From: Nitrososphaerales archaeon TH1177
GTDB taxonomy: Archaea > Thermoproteota > Nitrososphaeria > Nitrososphaerales > Nitrososphaeraceae
Assembly: GCA_014523515.1 (NCBI GenBank)
Contig: JAATVJ010000241.1
Location: 1 to 8,573, forward strand
Length of the DNA stretch: 8,573 nt
Direction of reading: 5' to 3'
Part shown: positions 5,794-8,573 of the stretch, piece by piece
Layout: every line of letters starts with the position of its first letter
Numbering within the stretch: position 1 is the first letter of the stretch
Position numbers and translations under genes: made by a program
The notes under the pieces: model-generated
What the model saw: only the letters and a program-made list of their open reading frames with translations
Databases searched by the model: none
Told to the model about the DNA's origin: nothing

Positions 5794-5840
5794 GACTGAT
5801 GACAGTTTTTCTTTCACCTCATGAGGAATAAGTCACAGTC
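5794..5840. repeat. Nested dyad: bulged stem around a 10-base palindrome
   Basis: GACTGATGAC (5794-5803) pairs with GTCACAGTC (5832-5840), nine pairs with one bulged A, and the interior holds the perfect palindrome CCTCATGAGG (5817-5826). It lies about 40 bases before the ATG of a decayed secreted-protein gene, where an operator or leader hairpin could sit. Confidence 0.4.
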
Positions 5841-5880
5841 AATAAAACAATAGTATTAATAACTTATAAAAATATCGACA

Positions 5881-6257
5881 ATGATTAAAGAACAAAAAAA
5901 CAACTTTATCACTATTCACTGTTACTGTTGGTGTACTAATATTAGGATTATTAGCAGTTATGTGATACCATTATAACAAGAAACTGCTTTGGTAGGTTCT
6001 ACTAGTCAACAAGGTTACGGTCCTAGCTCACAAGGTACTTCTAATGAAAATGTAATTTTACCTGATACATCCCTAAATTCTCCAGTACAAAAAGTACTGT
6101 AGGAGAATGTGCAGGTCAAGTTTGTTGGGATAAACTTTTCATAATTCAACCGCACGTTTATGTCACTTCTTACGCTGATACAACAAAATATAAATTAAAA
6201 AATAAAATATTTAATACCATTTCTTTTCTTAGAATTGATTACATAAATTTAAATTAA
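5881..6257 (+). pseudogene. Decayed gene for a small secreted protein
   Basis: I do not recognise the family, but the former protein can be read across three frames. It begins MIKEQK (frame of 5881). After a lost base in the A7 run (5894-5900) the next frame gives a clear signal segment, TTLSLFTVTVGVLILGLLAV, ending at TGA 5963. The first frame then resumes with QETALVGSTSQQGYGPSSQG and NENVILPDTSLNSPVQK, ending at TAG 6100. Another shift gives STVGECAGQVCWDKL and IIQPHVYVTSYADTTKYK, running AT-rich to TAA 6255. The result is signal peptide, Ser/Gln/Gly-rich linker, then a domain with two cysteines. At least three shifts are needed, so the gene is dead unless the sequence is wrong. The exact 3' end is uncertain. 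A weak TATA-like ATTAATAA lies about 25 bases before the ATG. Confidence 0.6.
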
Positions 6258-6341
6258 TCAATTGAACAATTTCAATAAAATTTATATTGTCTATATTCTA
6301 ATTGAATTTTGTTATTAAAAGAGTAATAACAATAACATAAG

Positions 6342-6621
6342 TTGAATTATTACAAAGCCAATTTTTATGATTCAATAATTCTTGATATAAAAATACCAAA
6401 AATGGATTGATTCGACTTATATATTAAAATATGATAAAAAATCCTAAAGTAAAAATTTGCTTTTGACTGCAATTGCAACCTTCAAAGAAGAATTTAGAAA
6501 AGCAAGATATCAGTTTGATATAATACTTGGCTAAGATTATTTCATTCAAAAGCCAATTAAAATGGAAAGCCTAATTAAAAAATTAGCTTCTATAATGAAT
6601 ATCAAAAATAAAGATAGGTAG
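6342..6621 (+). pseudogene. Decayed response-regulator receiver domain (CheY-like)
   Basis: Three frames together give the second half of a receiver domain. First come NYYKANFYDSIILDIKIPKMD with the phosphorylated Asp at 6384-6386, then FDLYIKI. NPKVKICF (6440-6463) followed by TA is strand 4 with the conserved Thr (6466-6468). Finally DYFIQKPIKMESLIKKLAS carries the conserved Lys-Pro (6550-6555). Intact proteins pass a phosphate from a histidine kinase to an output. Here Gly after KMD is TGA (6408), Arg after YIKI is TGA (6432), and a base is missing in the T-run before 6465 (KICF-stop where KICFLTA is expected). TAA (6532) replaces a residue in the G-x-D-Y-F motif. The N-terminal third, including the acidic DD motif, is not visible. 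Point stops plus frameshifts make this genuine decay rather than one sequencing error. No kinase gene is nearby. Confidence 0.8.
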
Positions 6622-6658
6622 ATGTCATTGTTATCGTTATGTTATTTGTATTAATTTT

Positions 6659-6719
6659 AATATTATCTCCTTTATTTCTATAACCTTAGACTCATTTTTG
6701 CACCGCTCTAGGTATTAAT
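6659..6719. repeat. Copy B of a diverged intergenic direct repeat (partner at 3757-3821)
   Basis: This 61-base segment matches the copy at 3757-3821 at about 53 of 61 aligned bases with two 2-base gaps. It lies 38 bases after the end of the response-regulator remnant and 55 bases beyond the stop of the minus-strand DUF2182 gene, so it could lie in that gene's 3' untranslated region on the opposite strand. Confidence 0.7.
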
Positions 6720-6774
6720 TTGATATATTGTAGGATCATTTAATTTTAAATACGATGAATTTGCTAACCCATAT

Positions 6775-7614
6775 TCATATATTCATAGCATCCATATTCA
6801 TAGTATCATTATATAATGTAATTATTCCTAATATAGTTAGAATTCCTACAATAGCAAAAGCAATTCCTGTAAATCTTGATATCCATATTCCTTTTGACCA
6901 TATTTTTTCTCCAAATATTATTCCAGCAAATAGGCCCATCCATGCTATATTCATCCATCCTAATGCTACCATTAATAGAAAATAAGGCCAACAACACCCT
7001 AGGCAATATAATCCATGATATGTTCCCATTTTTATTGAACCTATTGTACTATTTCCTTTCCATCTCTTTGTAAAGAAGGCTAAAGGAGATTCACAATATC
7101 CTAGACACTTTCTTTTTAATGAACTAGATTGATATATCCCAGAAATAACTAATAGAAATCCATACACAATATCTAATTCTTTTACTCCATATGTTATGAA
7201 CAAGGTATTCATTAAAATAGACCAAGACAACAAGAGCAAAATTCCAGTTAATGACCACACTAAAAGATAAGATGCAACAAAGACTATTGTTTTTATAGAA
7301 TAATTAATAGATGAAAATATTGTTAGAAATTGTCGTCGCTTATTATTCTGTTTAGAAATATCAAAAAGATAATCACTATTATTGTTATCTTCAACTATCA
7401 ATCGATTATACAACAATACCATAGGAACAATAGCTGGAAACATCATGGCAGCCATTCCAATTGTCCAGCTTACAGTAAATATCAATACTACAATAGGATT
7501 TAGTATCATCATGGTTTCCATCATCATTATGTCATTTTGCTTGATAGAGAACAACCATGCTATCAAAGAAGTCAAGATAAGAGATACAAGAATTATTTTT
7601 GGTATTCTATACAT
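6775..7614 (-). CDS. DUF2182 polytopic membrane protein, predicted metal-binding
   Basis: This 279-residue integral membrane protein has about six or seven hydrophobic segments (about 7-23, 38-55, 57-70, 107-140, 148-161, 203-232, 246-268). Family signatures are all present. SWTIGMAAMMFPAIVPMVLL (49-68) is the Met-rich helix. SGIYQSSSLKRKCLGYC (158-174) carries Cys170 and Cys174. GTYHGLYCLGCCW (197-209) carries His200 and Cys204/207/208, and FGEKIW follows at 234-239. The conserved His, Cys and Met residues near the membrane underlie the family's description as predicted metal-binding; the actual substrate is unknown. Asn/Lys-rich residues 75-95 form a hydrophilic loop. The gene follows the DUF1326 gene by 34 bases on the same strand, and the two families are commonly found together, so they probably form one operon and act together. 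No clear T-run terminator directly follows the stop; T-rich minus-strand sequence occurs only near 6611-6602. Confidence 0.88.
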   Translation of the reverse strand: MYRIPKIILVSLILTSLIAWLFSIKQNDIMMMETMMILNPIVVLIFTVSWTIGMAAMMFPAIVPMVLLYNRLIVEDNNNSDYLFDISKQNNKRRQFLTIFSSINYSIKTIVFVASYLLVWSLTGILLLLSWSILMNTLFITYGVKELDIVYGFLLVISGIYQSSSLKRKCLGYCESPLAFFTKRWKGNSTIGSIKMGTYHGLYCLGCCWPYFLLMVALGWMNIAWMGLFAGIIFGEKIWSKGIWISRFTGIAFAIVGILTILGIITLYNDTMNMDAMNI

Positions 7615-7648
7615 TATAAAAAATACACATCCTAATTACTTGCTAAAA

Positions 7649-8296
7649 TTATGGTCCACTCCAATCAAATTTGATATGTTTGCTTGACCTACCACTTCTT
7701 TCCCATTTGTATCCTATTTCTGAAGCATCAACTTTATCTGATACTGCTCTTCCCCATGTTGCAACTGTACCTGGACCTACTTCACTTCCAGGGGCATTTA
7801 TTGTTTGTACTCTCTTACCTGGTGGTGTCATCGGTCCGGTCAATGCTTCTGCTCTTGCAATTATCTTTCCAGGAATTTCTGCACTCCAATAAGAAAGATC
7901 ATCAGCAACTTGAAACTTAATTGGAGCAAAATTTATCCCACGATGTTCTCCTATAAGCTTTGCAAATTGAGCCATAAAACCGCCTGCCTTTCCACTAAAA
8001 ATCATCTGTAAAGCTTCCCGTTGTTGTTTGTTAGCTTGCTCATCGAAGAAAGTTGCAATACTTGCTTTTGTATTACCTGCCCAGATATTACCTTCAAAAC
8101 TTGATAATGCCAATACATTTAATCCATTAAGAGGTGTTTCCCCATAATTGCCATTGTTAATATGATAAGCCAAAACACCATCACAGTCACCGTAACTTGG
8201 AGTTTGAGCAAATATACAAGGACAAGGAATGTTACATTTACATACATCAAACCAATCTCCAGAAATCTTCCACTGTGGAATATTGATTGTTGTCAA
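7649..8296 (-). CDS. DUF1326 Cys-rich protein, partner of DUF2182
   Basis: This 215-residue soluble protein belongs to the DUF1326 family. The hallmark N-terminus is IPQWKISGDWF (6-16), followed directly by the cysteine cluster C19-x-C21-x3-C25-x-C27 and C38 in YGDCDGV. The remainder is a mixed alpha/beta domain ending WERSGRSSKHIKFDWSGP. The Cys cluster suggests metal binding or redox work together with the adjacent DUF2182 membrane protein; no activity is established to my knowledge. I choose the TTG at 8296 because it gives MTTINIPQWKISGDWF, the usual family N-terminus. The same frame is open to another TTG at 8410, but the extra 38 residues are Ile/Lys/Leu-rich translation of AT-rich DNA and no ATG occurs there. 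A weak A-rich TATA-like stretch lies 23-32 bases before the TTG; a better one (minus-strand CTATATTTT, about 8396-8404) would give a leader of some 75 bases. Confidence 0.82.
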   Translation of the reverse strand: MTTINIPQWKISGDWFDVCKCNIPCPCIFAQTPSYGDCDGVLAYHINNGNYGETPLNGLNVLALSSFEGNIWAGNTKASIATFFDEQANKQQREALQMIFSGKAGGFMAQFAKLIGEHRGINFAPIKFQVADDLSYWSAEIPGKIIARAEALTGPMTPPGKRVQTINAPGSEVGPGTVATWGRAVSDKVDASEIGYKWERSGRSSKHIKFDWSGP

Positions 8297-8444
8297 TATA
8301 TTATTTAAGCAACATAAGAGTATTTTAGTTTTTGATGTTGTTTTCCTTTTATACAAATCCAAAATAGCAATTATTATAACTTTTTCTAAAAAAGTAAAAA
8401 TATAGAACAAATTAGATAAACAAATAAATGAATTTAGAGCCTAT

Positions 8445-8466
8445 CCGAAAAGTAGTTTATAATATT
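8445..8466 (+). promoter_or_regulatory. Rightward promoter (BRE-like CCGAAA plus TATA) leading out of the window
   Basis: CCGAAA (8445-8450) is followed by TTTATAATAT (8457-8466), predicting a start near 8487. No ORF of note begins before the window ends; the first ATG in the predicted transcript is at 8569. A short hairpin AGTGT-CTCT-ACACT (8504-8517) lies in the predicted leader. The region also separates this unit from the leftward DUF1326 operon, so it is a divergent intergenic region. Confidence 0.45.
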
Positions 8467-8573
8467 TAAGTTTATGGTACAATAGATTTATTCGGTAAAG
8501 CTAAGTGTCTCTACACTATATATCACAGATTAGTTTGATATCTGAAATTTCTGGAATAGATTCATCTTATGAA

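Noticed and set aside
5794..5840. C/D-box guide RNA suggested by TGATGA near 5797
   Set aside because: No matching D box (CTGA) at the 3' side and no C'/D' pair; the sequence is better described as a plain dyad.
6622..6684. Short hydrophobic open frame (VIVIVMLFVLILIL-like) after the response-regulator remnant
   Set aside because: No start codon, very short, and AT-rich DNA readily codes for Ile/Leu/Val runs.
6755..7073. Plus-strand and alternate minus-strand ORFs overlapping DUF2182 and DUF1326
   Set aside because: They are shadows of the two minus-strand genes, which have clear family motifs in their own frames.
1..8573. CRISPR arrays, tRNA or rRNA genes, intact insertion sequences, defence or toxin systems
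   Set aside because: No regular spaced repeats, no cloverleaf or rRNA-like sequence, and no transposase, Cas, nuclease or toxin motif was seen in any frame.

Overview
The window looks like AT-rich, gene-poor chromosomal DNA of an ammonia-oxidising-type archaeon (Nitrososphaeria/Thaumarchaeota). This is an inference from several signs. Promoters are archaeal: TATA boxes about 26-33 bases before start codons, three of them with a CCGAAA element resembling a BRE. Transcripts appear leaderless or nearly so, and genes end in bare T-runs. Secreted proteins have an x-A-Q-like signal cleavage site, and there is an exported cupredoxin and a DUF1326/DUF2182 pair. No rRNA, tRNA, CRISPR array or intact mobile element was found. 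The six intact genes cover slightly under half of the window.

Layout from left to right. A small exported protein of unknown function lies at 92-409. A decayed manganese catalase (791 to about 1373) runs directly into the C-terminal half of a second ferritin-like protein (to 1685). Unidentified coding-like fragments follow at 1829-2173. An exported alpha/beta-hydrolase (lipase type) with a Gln-rich linker and an added C-terminal domain lies at 2424-3692, then an exported blue-copper cupredoxin at 3901-4389. A long AT-rich spacer (4390-5218) holds two candidate structured-RNA segments. The second, at about 5080-5151, has its own promoter, two hairpins and a T8 terminator. A single-domain cupin follows at 5219-5647. 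The stretch 5648-6770 holds two more dead genes: a small secreted protein (5881-6257) and a response-regulator receiver domain (6342-6621). On the minus strand a DUF1326-DUF2182 operon occupies 8296-6775. A rightward promoter at 8445-8466 leads out of the window.

The intact genes do not form one evident pathway. Three encode exported proteins (small protein, lipase, cupredoxin), and the DUF1326/DUF2182 pair is Cys-rich and probably metal-binding at the membrane. The dead genes (catalase, ferritin-like, response regulator) belong to stress and signalling functions. The region therefore reads as accessory DNA undergoing gene loss.

I did not find a convincing complete new system. The items most worth checking are the candidate ncRNA at 5080-5151, a diverged 61-65 base intergenic repeat present at 3757-3821 and 6659-6719, the catalase/ferritin-like chimera, and interleaved inverted repeats at 4639-4725.
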